Assembly (NCBI GenBank): GCA_001414345.1
Contig: LLCB01000293.1
Location: 1-64,000 of the forward strand
Reading direction: 5' to 3'
Length of the DNA stretch: 64,000 nucleotides
Origin: Hymenoscyphus infarciens
Taxonomy: Eukaryota; Ascomycota; Leotiomycetes; Helotiales; Helotiaceae
Part shown: one piece after another, positions 12,230 to 24,913 of the stretch
How the letters are laid out: the number at the start of each line of letters is the position of its first letter
How positions within the stretch are numbered: the first letter of the stretch is position 1
The notes under the pieces: generated by a model
What the model was told of the DNA's origin: nothing
What the model saw: only the letters and a program-made list of their open reading frames with translations
The model's database searches: none
Position numbers and translations under genes: made by a program

Positions 12230-15009
12230 ACTTTTCTATAAAGATATAAGCCTTCTCTTAGTAAGTCTTATCTTTTATTCTATTAAGTAATATAAGTATT
12301 AGTAGTACTAGTACTTCTAGTCTTATATATTCTTTAAGATATACTTACTTCTTAAATATTTAAAGTTTTCTTTTATCCTTTACTACTTCTACTAGTATCT
12401 CTTTCTAGCTCTTTATCTTTACCTTTCTACTTACTATTTAGAGTTCTTAAAAAGTATTATTAAGCTACTATTTTAAGCTCTCTATTTAGTACTCCTTTTA
12501 AGTCTTTTTATATCTTTTTACCTTCTTTAACACTTCTTTAATCTCTATATTCTACTAGAGCTATACTCTTCTTCTATCTAGCTTCTAGAGTAGTATTAAG
12601 GCCTTTACTATCTTTTAAAAGTTATCTATAAGTCTTTATACTATTCTCTTAAGTTCTTATATATTTTAGATTATAAGTATTTCTAAGTAAGAGGCTTCTA
12701 CTTTAACTAAGATCTTATTTATTAGTCTTTAGTTAAATCTAAATACTTATAATACCTTTCTCTCTTCTTCTACTTTTATTATAAAGAGTTAAGCTATATA
12801 GTTTAATCCTAGTAAGTCTAGAGACTTTTACTAGGTTACTACGTTCTTAGTAGAGAAGATAAGGTTAATTATAGAGTTATAAGAGCCCTCTCTTCTCTAT
12901 ATAGCTTTACTATAAGGTATATCTCTCTCTAGTACTTATAATATAGTAAGTTTAAGAATAAGATCTACGTTCTTATTATATCTCTTATATATATCTTATA
13001 AAAAGTAGTAAGTATTTAGATTACTTACTATAAGTATTCTTCTTAGTCTTACTTATTAGAGTATATTCTTAATTAGTATTCGCTTTATCTATAAGTTATA
13101 AACTAAGTAGACTATTATCTTATCTACTCTCTCTTTTATTATTATACTTACCTAGTTCTTACTTATAATATATATCTAGCTTACTTTTAGATGTTTTTTA
13201 TATATTGAAAGTATTACTACTTTATTTAACTAGATTATATTATATCTTAAGCTTAAAAAGTAGCTAGAGAAGTCTCTTATACTATTCTATACTAGTTCTT
13301 AGATTACTAGTACTAATATATTATATTTCTTCTTATAATTTAAAGCTATATTAAGAGCTTCTAGTATCTTCTTTATATTCTAGTATAATACTATTATACT
13401 TATAGTAGTCTTATAGATAGAGTTTAAGTTACTTCTATTTCTTCCTTATTTAGATCTCTTATTATACTAAAAGAGCTTCTTAGCCTTTCTAAGAACTAAG
13501 TTAAGTTACTACTATTTATATATTCTACTTTATTTATATTTATTAACCTTCTTAGTATAGATCTCTATCTCTACCTCTTTTTTAAGCTTTATAAGCTCTC
13601 TTTTTAGCTAAAAGTAAATAGGTAAAGTATTCTTATCTTACTCTTTTTTAAGAGTCTTTATAGGTTTATAAATATAGTTATTCTATTAAGATATTATTCT
13701 CTTACTTACTTATAATATTACTTCTTTATATAATACTCTTTTATAAATATTAGATATTCTCTTTTATAATTCTTATACTTTATTAGGTATTCTTTTAAGT
13801 CCTTTTTACTAAAGTACTCTTTCTTACTCTCTTTATACCTCTTATATATATACTAGGTATATCTCTTATCTTATTTATAAAAGTATACTATATACCTCTA
13901 CTTTTAGTACTTATAGTACCTCTATACTACTACTTTTAAAGTATATCTTTTATATAAAAAGTATTATATCTCTTATAGTATTCCTCTTATATATAGCCTC
14001 CTTACTTCCTTTCTTATTACTACTTTAAGAATATAGTTCTTTTAAGCTAGTCTCTCTTATCTCTAATACTCTCTATATCTATTTCCTTATTATATAATCT
14101 TTAATATCCTTATATTAAAGGCTTAAGAGATACTTTATAATATACTCTTTATCTTATTCTTAAGTATATTTATTAAAGCTCTTTTTATAAGTATTACTAG
14201 TATTCTTACTATTACTACTATTCCTTATTTAAATACCTTCTTTATCTAGCTATTATCTTATATATATTCTACTTACTTCTCTTTCTTAAACCTTATTATA
14301 ATATCTTTACTCTAGAGCTTTTAAGCTACTATTACTCTTACTCTATATTTATCTATATTTATAGCTTTAATTACCTTCTTTAGTAATAGCTTATCCTTCT
14401 CTTTATCTATTCTTATTACTTAGACTATAATCTCTCTTATATATTTAACTAATACTATATATTCCTTTTATAATATAGTTACTACTCCTCTTTATAGTCT
14501 TCTAGTTCTAGCTCTCTCTATCTATATTAAGCTATACTTCTTTATTCCTCCTATTCTCTTAACTATAATAGTAAGCTCCTCTTATAGAATTCTATATATA
14601 ATTATATTATTCTCTCTTTTCCTAGTTCTTTTATACTTAAGTACTTTTTCTATTACTTTAATAATTACTTTAATACCTCTCTTCTCTATTACTAAGTTAA
14701 GTATTATTTAAATTAGGCTCTTCTCTATTATATCTATATAGTCTAATACTTCTCTCTATTCTCTTATACTCTACTCTTCTTAATTTATTATACTATCTTT
14801 ATTAGTTACTAGTACTCTAGAGAGAGAAATAGAAGCTCTTTATAAGCCTCTCTTTTTTCTACTACTACTACTACTACTATAATTATTTAGTATAATTATA
14901 GAGTACTTTAGTCTCTTTCTAGACTATCTAATAGTCGTCTAAATATATTTTAAGGCTTTTAGAGTTACTTTATTAACTCTAAAAAAGTTTTCTTTTTATT
15001 TTATATACT
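12230..15009 (-). pseudogene. LINE 5' part: ORF1-like region and AP-endonuclease
   Basis: On the minus strand at about 12850-13440, translation gives an APE-type endonuclease pattern. An ILVLVIQEL segment matches the 'DILVIQEP' strand, and SNLNTYYFLQD (about 12996-13031) matches the GDFN-HH-LWD catalytic block with Gly to Ser, Asp to Asn and His to Tyr changes, all transitions. Endonuclease of this type nicks the target in LINE retrotransposition. Upstream (13450-15009) is a long Lys/Arg-rich degenerate frame at the position of ORF1, with no zinc knuckle I could confirm. No frame is intact. Confidence 0.65.
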
Positions 15010-15879
15010 ACTTAGTATTAGTATTAAGCTACTTATTAGTATTATAATCTAGGTTATATTTATTATATTCGCTACTCTAGTTAATTCTACGTTATTAAAT
15101 AATATTAGCTAATATAGGTATATTTTATAGTTAAACTTTTAATAGAGTAAATAAGAAACCTTAAATTAGTTACTTAGTAAATTAGAAGTATTAGATTTAT
15201 TATCTATATTATTACTATTACTATTACTATTACTTTTATAGTATATATTATTTCTACTTTTACTTCTTAAACTAATATATATATCTTATAGTTTCTAACT
15301 AACTAACTAACTAATCAACTAACTAACTAATCTAACTAATTAAATTAAAGTATATATATAAGAATAATATTATTTAAGTTAGTAGAATATTTAGTAGAAT
15401 AATTAATAGAATTAGTAGAATTAATAGAAGTAAGACTTAAGTATTTAATATTAGGAACTAGAGTATATTATATAAAAGTAGTATAGCTATATAATATATA
15501 CTTAATTATATAATTTTAGTCTTTTTTAATATATATTTATTAGTAATAAATAGTTTTTAGTACTAATTTAAGACTACTCTAATACTAAGTTACTACTAGT
15601 TTAAGATAGGTCTAGAATTAAGTTAAACTAGTATCTAATACTAACTTAACTTACTTAACCTAGTTTATAACCTAGTTTAACTTACTAAAACAAGTTAGGT
15701 TTTACTACTATAAATTATCTTAAATTAGTTTTAAAGTATATTAAACCTAGTTTTTAAATTATTTTAAACTACTTTAATCTATTTTATAAACTAACTTAAA
15801 TATACTTTTAGAATTAGTTTTAATTACTTCTAAACCTAATTTAACCTTAACTTAAAACTCTTATAAGTTAGTAATAAAG

Positions 15880-16131
15880 TATATATAGATAACTTAGTAA
15901 TAATTAGACTTATAAAAGAACTTATTAAAAAGTCTTATTAATAAACTTAAAAAATACTTTAATATTAAAGACTTAGGTTCTATTAAAGACTACTTAGACG
16001 TAGATATTATTAAAAGAAATAACTAATTAAAACTAAGCTAAGAAAAATATATATTTAAAGTATTAAATAAGTATAATCTCTTTAATTATAATCTTATTTA
16101 TATACTAATAGATTCTAAAATTAAATTAATA
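15880..16131 (+). pseudogene. Cop-gamma copia RT, segment 2 (catalytic motif)
   Basis: This fragment continues directly from 5464. It opens with YIDNLVII, the copia RT catalytic box (normally YVDDL), with the second Asp changed to Asn. After one frame change it reads KDLGSIKDYLDVDI and EKYIFKVLNKY, matching the standard copia block 'DLG-L-YFLG-EI...Q-KYI'. It stops at the TA target of A4 (16130-16131). Length and order fit only a Ty1/copia RT. Confidence 0.85.
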
Positions 16132-16911
16132 CTTTACTACTAACTTATAAGGGTTTTAAGTTAGAGTTAAATTAGGTTTAGAAGTAATTTAAACTAATTC
16201 TAGAAGTATATTTAAGCTAGTTTATAAAATAGATTAAAATAGTTTAAAATAATTTAAAAACTAGGTTTAATATACTTTAAAACTAACTTAAGATAATTTA
16301 TAGTAGTAAAACCTAACTCGTTTTAGTAAGTTAAACTAGGTTAAGAACTAGGTTAGGTAAGTTAAGTTAGTATTAGACACTAGTTTAACTTAATTCTAGA
16401 CCTACTTTAAACTAGTATTAACTTAGTATTAAAGTAGTATTATATTAGTACTAAAAACTATTTAAAATTACTAGAGAATATATATAAAAAGACTAAAATT
16501 ACATAATTAGGCGTATATTATATAGCTATACTACTCTTATATAATATGCCCTAGTTTGTTAAATACCTAAGTTCTACTTCTACTAATTCTACTAATTCTA
16601 CTAATTCTACTAATTCTACTAATTCTACTAATTATTCTACTAAATATTCTACTAAATATTCTACTAACTTAAATAACGTTATCTTTATATATATATCTTA
16701 ATATAATTAGTTAGATTAGTTAGTCGGTTAGTTAAAAACTATAAGGCTTATACGTTAGTTTAGAAAGTAAGAGTAGAAATAGTATATACTATAAAAGTAA
16801 TAGTAATAGTAATAGTAATAGTAATAACGTAGATAATAAATCTAATACTTCTAATTCGCTCTACTAAAAGTCTAACTATAAAATATACTTAAATTATAAA
16901 ATAAGAGATAT

Positions 16912-17081
16912 TGTTAGTATGACTTATAGTTATAAAAGCGATATAAAAAGAGTTGTATTATCGTTCGTATATACCGAGTAAAGCTAGCTACGATGCCTAT
17001 TTAAGTAGCCTCTAAGCGAGTATACGTATACCTACGTATACTAACCCAAATCGCTATTTACCTCTTAAACATATACCAACA
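16912..17081 (-). repeat. Cop-beta LTR (3' LTR of the minus-strand element)
   Basis: 170 bp, starting TGTTAGTATGACTTATAG and ending ACCAACA. It keeps CpG-bearing segments and a near-palindromic GTATACGTATACC/TACGTATAC cluster at about 17020-17041. It differs from the partner LTR mainly by transitions. Confidence 0.88.
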
Positions 17082-17229
17082 CTAGTACTTCTTTAAAACG
17101 ACAGAAGTTAGTACTCTAAAAATTATATATCCGAGCTAACTAATTAGAGCCTTCTATTCCCTGTCCTCGACTAATAAAGAGGCTCTATTTTAGTCTCTTA
17201 TTTCGTTCCACCTATTCTATAAGGTTGAT

Positions 17230-17850
17230 GTTTAACTTATTAGTATTAATCAACTTTTATAAAGCATTATAATAACCCTTTTTAGTTATAGCATTCGTAG
17301 GATTACTCTTACTATTAATCTATTTAATCTTATTAATCTCTCTTAATTTATACACTTCTTATAAGTATATAATATTAATTATTAGTTACTTCTCCTTAGT
17401 CGTACTTAATTTAACTATATATTCGTAAATAGACTTTGAATTAGTATATATTATAAGTAGTACCTTAAATCCTAAGATACTTTTAAGAGTTGATTTTATT
17501 AAAGCCGTAGCGTTAAATCTAGAGCTTATTATATATAATTCTAATACTAAAACACTATAGGTAACTCTCTTATATTTAGTAGAAGACTAATATAAGATGT
17601 TAGTATTATTATCTTTATTTATAAGAGTAATAACATAATCGATTTATAACGATAAGTTCTTATTATTAGTAAATAATCTATTAGTAAAAGCATATAACTT
17701 TAGAGAAGATTTATCTAATTTAATAAATTTAAGTTCTTTTAAGAGATTATTGATTTACTATTAAATTCGTCTATTAAGAAGTAAAATATTATTATCTTAT
17801 TATCTTAAGGATTAATAGTTTAGGTAATATATAACAAGTTGAAAGTAGCC
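17230..17850 (-). pseudogene. Cop-beta RNase H domain remnant
   Basis: One minus-strand frame reads through most of this interval with RIP-type stops only. It gives LDKSSLKLYAFT, LYQSSTKYKRVTYS, TNSKSIYEYIVKL and SNPTNAITKKG. These match the copia RNase H blocks 'L-AFTDASF', 'SRK--RVTRSV-AAE', 'TDS-SL--LVKL' and 'NPADAMTK'. RNase H removes the RNA template during reverse transcription. The acidic residues are partly lost (Asp to Asn in TNSKS). It ends just before the LTR. Confidence 0.8.
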
Positions 17851-18199
17851 TTAGGTTAAGATACTATAGCTAAGTATACCTCTCTAATATGTTATATAAT
17901 ATATTAATCTTTAGTATCTATTATATATAATATCTCTTTTATATTAGATATCTTAAATAAAGCCTTTTATACTAAATCTAAGTGTTTTATATAATCTTAA
18001 GTAAGAGATATAGAGCTATTAAGATGCTTGGTAATTAGCTCTCTATTAAATTTAATTAGATAGTTAATAGTAAGCTCTTCTCTCTTCTTAGATATAAACC
18101 TAGCTTTATTAATAGTAAGCTCTTCTTTATTAGTAAAAGCGTTATTAGCGAGTATAAGAGTATTATTAGTTTAAAGGCTTACTATATTAAAAGGGGTAT

Positions 18200-18720
18200 C
18201 TAACTTTACTTATTCGTTATATTAGTATAACTTAGTATATAAAAGATAGAGGTTGAATATTAACTATTCTATTATAAGCTTTAGAATGTAGTGTTTATAG
18301 TACGTTGTAAACTAATAATTACTAGCTTCTAGAATACTATATAATAGCCTAATTACTTTAAAGAATATATCTTTCTATTAAGGATAACCTTTAAGAGAGT
18401 ATATAAAGAATTTCTGATTTAAGTTAATTAAAGATTATATATATACTTATATAATATCTTAAATAAATATTTATAAACCTAGAAGTATTATAATAAGTAT
18501 AAGGATTATTCTCTAGCTTACTCTCTAAATTATAAGTGCTTAAGTGAGCACTAGTAACTTTCTAGTATTATTATATACTTAGATTACTAATCTTAACTTT
18601 GTAAAAGTAAGTACTATACTCTTAAATTTTATATTATCTATAAAGCGTAATCTAAATATTCTAGTATTAGAAGGTAATTCCTTCTAGGTAATAATCTTAA
18701 AAACACTATAATTAGTTAAT
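18200..18720 (-). pseudogene. Cop-beta reverse transcriptase remnant
   Basis: The minus-strand frame gives KLRLVI followed by YNN (about 18581-18610), matching 'RRLRLVAQ-Y'. Further on come LNQKFFIYSLKGYP and LYSILEASNY (about 18303-18355), matching 'RPP-ELG' and the 'LYGIPEAG-HW' landmark of this fungal copia lineage. The segment between 17850 and 18200 should hold the catalytic box but is too decayed to place it with confidence. Confidence 0.72.
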
Positions 18721-19199
18721 CTATTAATCTCCTTTTATCGTAATTTAATATATATTATACTGTTATTAGCTATAAAGACTTTAATATTATAAGGTTCGCT
18801 TAAATTAGTAAGAAAAGTTTTAATATCTTTAAGAGTGACATAGTTAATATCGTTAACAAAAGTGTTTAACTACTAGAATAACGCTTTAATGTTACTTAGA
18901 GGCTTTAGATACTTTCGAAGCTGTCTATGTCTATACTTCTAGAGAGGTTCTAGTATAGTTTCTAGAACATTAGTATTCTAGTAGATCTATAACTATCGAA
19001 GTTAGTATTAAGGAAAAGGCGAATATTATTTAATATCTTATCTACTCTATTACTTAAAAGTTCTCTCTTTTTTATAGGGTTATAGTGTCGTTTTAAATAA
19101 TACTATACTAGAAACTTCCTTAGTCGCCGATACTATTTTAGAAGTTTTAGAAGTTTTAATAAAGTATAACTTTATAACTATAGATTAAAACTTTATAAG

Positions 19200-20300
19200 A
19201 CTACTTAGTAGTACTACGATATAGTCTTTATTCTCGATTCTTTAAAAGATAAAAGGTCTTATCTAAGACTTTATATACTCCCTTTATACTAAAACGTCCG
19301 AATTTAAGAGTAAGTTCTTAACTTAGTTAATTAGTCTGTTTTGTATATTAAGAGCTTCTTTAACTTAGTAGGATATAATCTACTTTTATACTTCTTAAGT
19401 AGCCTTTTTATAAGTCTTTAACCTCGCAGAAATCAGTTATAAAGATACGTTATTTACAGTTATTCGAGTATATACCTTATATACTAATAGAGTAGAGACT
19501 AGACTATTTAGGCTTACTATATCGTTGATTACTTTAAAAGCTATTTAAAGTACTAAACTTTATAAGAGATAAGGCTCTTATTTATATATAATATTATATA
19601 CTTATTAAATCGGTTTATAATATCGTTCTACTATACTAATTAAATTATATATTTTAACTAGTATAGTTTTTACTATAGTACTTATTCTAGTAGTAGAGTA
19701 TATAAAGTCTTTTCTAATAAAGTTTATCCTAGTATCTATAATAATATAATTAGAGAGTCTAAGATATATATTAATCTAACATCTTTAAAAGACCTCTTAT
19801 ATAGTCGTTACTTTTATATTTAGCAAAAAGTCATCTACTTAATACCTTATTACTTTATCTATATAGTATAAGACCGCTTACTTATTAAAAAAGAAAGTAT
19901 TAATCAAAACACTATAATTAAATTTAAAGTTATTATAAAAGGTGAACTTAAATCAGCTAGGCGAACTTCTATACTTTTAATAGTATTCGTAAAATTTAGC
20001 AAGATATTAAAAGATATCTTAGTTAATATAATATCTAGCTCTTTCTAATATATATTATAATCTTAGTACTAATAGGTAGCTAAATCGTCTATAAAGTCGT
20101 TGAATATTAACATCTATAAGAAATATTAGATACTCTTATATAAAGTTATATATAGCTTTATCCTAGAGTAGAAAAGAGTATCTGAATCGTTATATAATAG
20201 AGAACCTTTTAACTTCTAATCCTTTCTTATTCTCTTAAATAAGTATATTTTAAAGATTATTTAGAGTAATATTCAAATTATCTATATTATTAATATAAAG
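19200..20300 (-). pseudogene. Cop-beta integrase remnant
   Basis: The minus-strand frame shows ISIVERYYKPI (about 19610-19640), containing the third catalytic Glu context 'VERYHKP'. It continues with KVINDIVSLNSLVSTLLVYKVYTRIT (read in pieces, about 19460-19560), matching the 'GLVPTLLVFGAYPR' block, and EALNIQNRLIN (about 19330-19370), matching 'R-V--AL--RNGP'. A copy of this part with small changes is at 56620-57950. Integrase inserts the cDNA; the frame is destroyed here. Confidence 0.75.
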
Positions 20301-22922
20301 GATAAAAGAAATATTAGATTATACTATATAGAATTCAGCTTTTCTAATTAATATATTAATTATTATTAATCCTAAAAATAGAGTATATTTTTTATTAAAC
20401 TAGATATTAAATTAACCTTTTATGCCTTTATTAATCAAGATACTTTTAATAAGTCTAATATACACGAGATATTAGTTATATCCTATACTTAACTTTCAAG
20501 CTACTCTAGTATTAATTATTATGTTAAAGATATTCTCTTTTATATATCTTTTAGCTATTATTATAAATACTTTCTTTATAAATTTATATATAATATTAAA
20601 AGTATTATTTAAATTATTCAGGTTTTATAAGATATATCTATTAATAGCGTGTTTTTATACTAAACTTATTAAATTTATAGTAAGTTATTTAGTATTTAAA
20701 TCGTTAATAAATCCTATAAAAGTAATATTATAATAGATAACTTTATTATCTAAGCTAGTATCTAATAAGTAACTATCTTCTTTTAATAAAGCAATAGCGT
20801 AAAGAGTCTCTAATATCTCCTTCTCCTAGGTACTCTAAGTATATACTATATTTATATTATATACCTTTCTAGTATATCTATCTTACTTCCTTTTAAAGTA
20901 TCTAGAATTCTTATTAGTCTATTTAGTAAAGTAATAGTTCTACTCTTTTTAACTATAATCCTAAGCTAAATAATTATCTTTTCTATATATATAATATATC
21001 CTCTTCTTCTTATATTAATCTATACTATTAAATTTATTTATACTACTATATTATCTGCTCTTATAAAAGTACCTCTTAATTATTATAGTTTTGTTTATAA
21101 TTATCTCTAAGTAGACTTTTATATAGGATTGAATTAAACTTTATAAGAGAGTAATAGTATTAAAAATCGAAGAGTCTTAGAGTAAGGTTAATATTATAAT
21201 AGTATAATCTAAGACCTTTTTATATACTAAAATTAGCTTATTTAAAAATTAACTATTAGTACGAAAATCAGTAGAGAAAGAAAATCTTAGTAAATTAAGT
21301 CTTAATAATATATTCTTAAAAGAGCTTAATATTAATACTCTAGTTACTTAAATTATTTCTTATAAATTAATATTATTCTACTTAGATAATTAGCCTCTTT
21401 TATAAAGTTTATCTTTAAAGTATTATTATATAAATATAGATAAAACTTTAAAAGATTAATTATTATTTTTATTAAAAAATATAATATAGAAGTAATTTAA
21501 AGCGTTGTTTTTTAGTATAGTAGAGAAGGTAAGAGAGTAAATTACTAGTAATACTCTACTTCTCTTATATATATTCTTAAATATTATAACTTTAATTATA
21601 AAGTTGTCTTCTTTTCTACTATACTTTTAATCGTCCTTATATACTTTTATAAGAGTGCCTAATATATAAGAGTAGTCTTAACTCTTTAAACTTTAAGAAG
21701 GTAATTTATCTTTGAAATATACTATATTTATTTATACTAGTAGCCTTCTACTATAATTATCTTATTGTCGATTATATTCTAGATACTTAGAGGTATTATT
21801 AAAATCGTTGCTACTTATATCTTCACTAAATTAATAGAATATAAAGAAGGAGGTCTAGTCGTCTTTTAGTAGACTTAAAGGTTAGATTAGAGGTTGTGTT
21901 AGATTGCTTAGATCTTTTCTTTTAGTTAGTAGAATAGTTGTCGAAGGTGTTAGTTATTATTATTATATAGTAGATACTTATAAAGCTTTGTCTCTGGCCT
22001 TTGTCTTAGATTAGGTGTTTTGAGTAATATTTTTAGCTAGAGGTTGTTATTAAGAAGGTTATAGAGGTTATAGAAGTTATAGAGGTTATAGATATTATTA
22101 CTATAGCTTTTGTTATCTTTTAGCGTGTTCTAATATATATTTATAACAAGATCTAAAGACTCTACTACTAGTTTCTCCTTCTAATACTATAGCTTTTAAT
22201 TCTTCGTCTAACTACTTAGTTTAATTAACCTTAATAGTAGTGTTATATAGTATCTAAGATATAAGTATTTTATGTCTATTTATCTTAACTTATATACCTC
22301 TTCTATAAAGTGTCTATTATAACTTAGTATTTGTAGATTAGTAGATCTTAGTAAATTTATCTTAATTCTATTCTTCGAAGTTTACTTAAAATTCGTTTTA
22401 AAGAAGAAGGTCTTCGTTCTCTCTTTTAGTATACTCTTCTTCTCTTTTAATAGTAAAAATCGTCTCTTCTATCTATATTGACTTTGGCTTTAGTGCTAGC
22501 TTTAAGACCTGTTTTAGTACTGAAGTTAAAGCTTCTAAAGTCGTCGGAATCGGTGTTAGTATATCTGTTATATTATAGATATTATAGATGTTGTAGATAT
22601 TATAGATATTGTAAATAAATTTAGATATTGTCGAAAGTCTGTTTATACTTTACTTAGTAAGTAAAAGAGATATTAGGTTTCAGGTGAATAGGTGTCTTAA
22701 AGAGTATGAATTATCTTAGAGAATAATAAGAGATCGGTATTAGTAATCGATGCTTCCTATATTAAGAAGCGTTTACTATTTATCATGAATTTAAATAGTA
22801 GAAGGAACTATAATCTATGAAGAAGAGTCTACTAATAATATCGAGTTTACTTTTATATAAGTATACTTATAATAGAAATATATAAAGTAACTAAGTATCT
22901 AATCTATATATCTACTAATTAG
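20301..22922 (-). pseudogene. Cop-beta gag/protease-side region, domains not resolved
   Basis: This lies between the integrase and the 5' LTR, where gag, zinc knuckle and protease are expected. Part of it (20421-20880) is repeated at 59879-60325. The interval 21850-22650 is rich in GATATTGTAGAT-like short tandem units (about 22560-22620 is clearest). I could not identify a zinc knuckle or protease motif and give this part only by position. Confidence 0.4.
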
Positions 22923-23092
22923 TATTAGTATAACTTATAGTTATAAAAGCGATATAAAAAGAGTTATATTATCGTTTGTATATACTAAGTAAAGCTAGCT
23001 ACAATGCCTACTTAAGTAGCCTCTAAGCGAGTACACGTATACCCACGTATACTAACCCGAATCGCTATTTACCCCTTGAATATATACTAACA
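22923..23092 (-). repeat. Cop-beta LTR (5' LTR of the minus-strand element)
   Basis: 170 bp, same length as the partner with no indel visible. It starts TATTAGTATAACTTATAG (TG to TA at the terminus) and ends TACTAACA, followed by the GATAT duplication. Confidence 0.88.
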
Positions 23093-23875
23093 GATATATT
23101 ATTATTATTTAATAACGTAGAATTAACTAGAGTAGTAAATATAATAAAGATAATATAGATTATAATACTAATAAATAGCCTAATACCGAGTAATAAATAT
23201 AATATAATAGTAAGAGAGAGTTATTATTGTCGTTATCGTTGTTATTATTATTAAAGTAAAGTATTAAAGTGTTAAAGTACTAGTATTAAAGTTGTTAAAG
23301 TCGTCGAAGTCGAAGTCGAAGGTAGAGATAGCTTATACGTATACTAAGCCTACTACGTAGCTAGTTATATATAACGTACTATATTTAGTAAGAGTAACTC
23401 TAGTACAAAAGCTACGCTCTACTATATAACCTACTTTAGTTATATAATATATTAAAAACTTATACGCTAGTAGCTCTAATTATAAGGATTATTAATATAT
23501 AATTACTAATTAAAGTTAATATATAAAAAGTCTCTTAAATCGCTTTTAAAAAAAAACACTCTCTTTAGACTTTTTATTTTTTCTTCTAAGTACTTTATTT
23601 TAGACATATTTTTTAAACTAAGTTAAGAGCTAGATTATAAGTTAGTTTATAATTTTAAATCGTTTTATAAATCGGCTTAAATTACCTTAAATCGTTTTAT
23701 AAATCGGTTTCTTACTTTTAAATCGTTTTATAAATCGACTTAAATTACTTTAAATCGTTTTATAAAACGTATTAGAGCTACTTTAAGAAATAACTAATAT
23801 CTTAAACCGGTATTAAAAAACCGGTATTAAGTCTAAGTTAATACTAACTAAAAACCCTAGTAGAGGGCATATAAG

Positions 23876-24396
23876 TACTAAATCTACTTTAAGCTAGTCT
23901 AGAAGATACTAGACTATTTTAAGTAATAATTAGCTATCTACTATATATCTTTATTTATACTAGACTAGATATCGCCTATACTACTATTATACTATTAAGA
24001 TACGTATCGAACTCTTCTAAAGAACACTTTATAGTAGCTAAGTATATATTAAGATATCTAAAAATAACTATTTACTACTATATTATATATATAATAAAAG
24101 ATATATCTAGCTATTTTATAAGCGCCTTTTATGACTCTGATTACGCTAGCGATATTAATAGTACTAAATCAACTACTAGATATATTTTTTACTTAGCTAG
24201 AGAGCTAATTATATAGTGTTCTAAGCTATAAAGTATTATAGCTTAATCTATAACTAAAGCTGAATATATAGCTATAAATATAGCCTTAAAAGAATCTGTC
24301 TATATAATAGCCTTACTAAGTAGTTAAAGAACTAGGTTTTTATAAATAAAAGAAATTCGGTTTATATACTAATAATAAAGGAGCTCTATAATTAAG
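23876..24396 (+). pseudogene. Cop-gamma copia RNase H, segment 3
   Basis: A nearly continuous plus frame from about 23920 reads YTRLDIAYTTIILLRYVS, SSKEHFIVAKYILRYLK, FYDSDYASD, STKSTTRYIF, TKAEYIAI and YTNNKGAL. These are the classic copia blocks 'TRPDI-YAV--LSRY', 'P---H--A-KRILRYLK', 'DSDWAGD', 'RKSTSGY-F', 'TEAEY-A' and 'D-K-AI'. Two catalytic Asp positions survive in DSDYAS. It ends at the TTAAG target of Cop-alpha copy 2 (24392-24396) and resumes at 54064. Confidence 0.9.
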
Positions 24397-24905
24397 TGTA
24401 ATATATATAATAATATAAGATTAATAAGTCAAGGATTTAAAGTATTTAAGTCTAAGATAATAAAATTATTATAAATAATTTATAGCTTATACTATAGACT
24501 ACCTAGGATCACGTAATCAATCTTATATAGGCCTATTTAGTAAGCCTAATAAGTATATTATATAACCGCGTATCTATAACATATTAGAGGCGCTCTAGAG
24601 TAACGCGTCGATATATAGACCTAAAATAAAGGATTCTTTATTTTAGCTCTTTATCTTAAAAGTATAAAGAAATCACTAGATTAGTATAAGTCTACTACCT
24701 TAGTAGATATTACGTACTATAGATCTAATTCTACACCTAGTTCCACGTACTAAGACTACTAAGCCTTTAGTCTATATAAGAAGGCCTTTAGTATACTAAA
24801 AAGATAAAAATAAGGTATATATATATATATACCTATATATTCATATATATATATAATTTATATATATTTACTCTCTAACTACTTTATTATATAACTATTC
24901 TTATA
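24397..24905 (+). repeat. Cop-alpha copy 2 left LTR
   Basis: 509 bp, starting TGTAATATATATAATAATAT and ending CTATTCTTATA. It is colinear with the LTRs at 35218, 40033, 51860 and 61668. It keeps the TATATAAGAAGGCC promoter-like stretch near 24772 and an AT-degraded form of the central palindrome (about 24623-24646). Confidence 0.93.
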
Positions 24906-24913
24906 TAGTAGTA

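Larger units (their letters stand above)
6337..15009 (-). mobile_element. Tad-like non-LTR retrotransposon (LINE), minus strand, interrupted by B1 and A3
   Basis: The element is flanked by a direct repeat of about 17 bp, ACTTAGTATTAGTATTA (6320-6336 and 15010-15026), which disrupts the A2 core at a site that is continuous in other cores. A variable-length duplication of this kind is usual for LINEs. The 3' end at low coordinates finishes in a short TTA/AAT tail. After removing B1 (7163-9106) and A3 (9792-11306) about 5.2 kb of LINE remains. Domain order on the minus strand is unassigned ORF1-like region, AP endonuclease, RT, then C-terminal region. RIP has put stops throughout. Confidence 0.8.
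5465..15879 (+). mobile_element. A2: family A element, split by a LINE
   Basis: The left end CTTATATACTCTCTATTAG begins right after TA (5463-5464). The right end finishes with AATAAAG followed by TA (15880-15881). Family A DNA proper is 5465-6336 and 15010-15879, about 1.74 kb. The left arm (5465-5940) has tandem 30- to 33-bp units around ATAAAATAATTTAAGGTAATTT. The core start with its poly-T tract lies at 5945-6336, and the core remainder and right arm at 15010-15879. Everything between is a LINE inserted in the core. A2 itself interrupts the Cop-gamma RT: reading resumes across the junction into the YIDN catalytic motif. Confidence 0.85.
16912..23092 (-). mobile_element. Cop-beta: complete Ty1/copia LTR retrotransposon, minus strand
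   Basis: Flanking 5-bp duplication GATAT (16907-16911 and 23093-23097). The two LTRs are 170 bp each (16912-17081 and 22923-23092), start TG(TA)TTAGTAT and end CAACA/TAACA. Read on the minus strand the order is gag-side region (about 20700-22900), integrase (about 19200-20300), RT (about 18200-18720), RNase H (about 17230-17850), which is the copia order. It lies inside A4, and a rearranged second copy is at 56308-60325. The coding regions contain many RIP stops. Confidence 0.88.
16132..23875 (-). mobile_element. A4: family A element, inverted, split by Cop-beta
   Basis: It begins CTTTACTACTAACTTATAAG after TA (16130-16131) and ends GAGGGCATATAAG before TA (23876-23877). Family A DNA proper is 16132-16911 and 23098-23875, about 1.56 kb. 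Core landmarks in reverse orientation are the nine-base AATTCTACT run (about 16570-16670), a GTTA/GTCG tetranucleotide stretch (about 16715-16735), and the AAGTCG trinucleotide block (about 23290-23320). A poly-A tract (complement of the poly-T) lies near 23548, and the tandem AAATCGTTTTATAAATCGG arm at 23650-23780. It interrupts Cop-gamma between RT and RNase H. Confidence 0.85.

Noticed and set aside
20521..20733. 70-codon hydrophobic open frame
   Set aside because: It lies antisense to Cop-beta and is a by-product of AT-rich RIPed DNA; its equivalent in the second copy (about 59971-60190) is not conserved as a frame.
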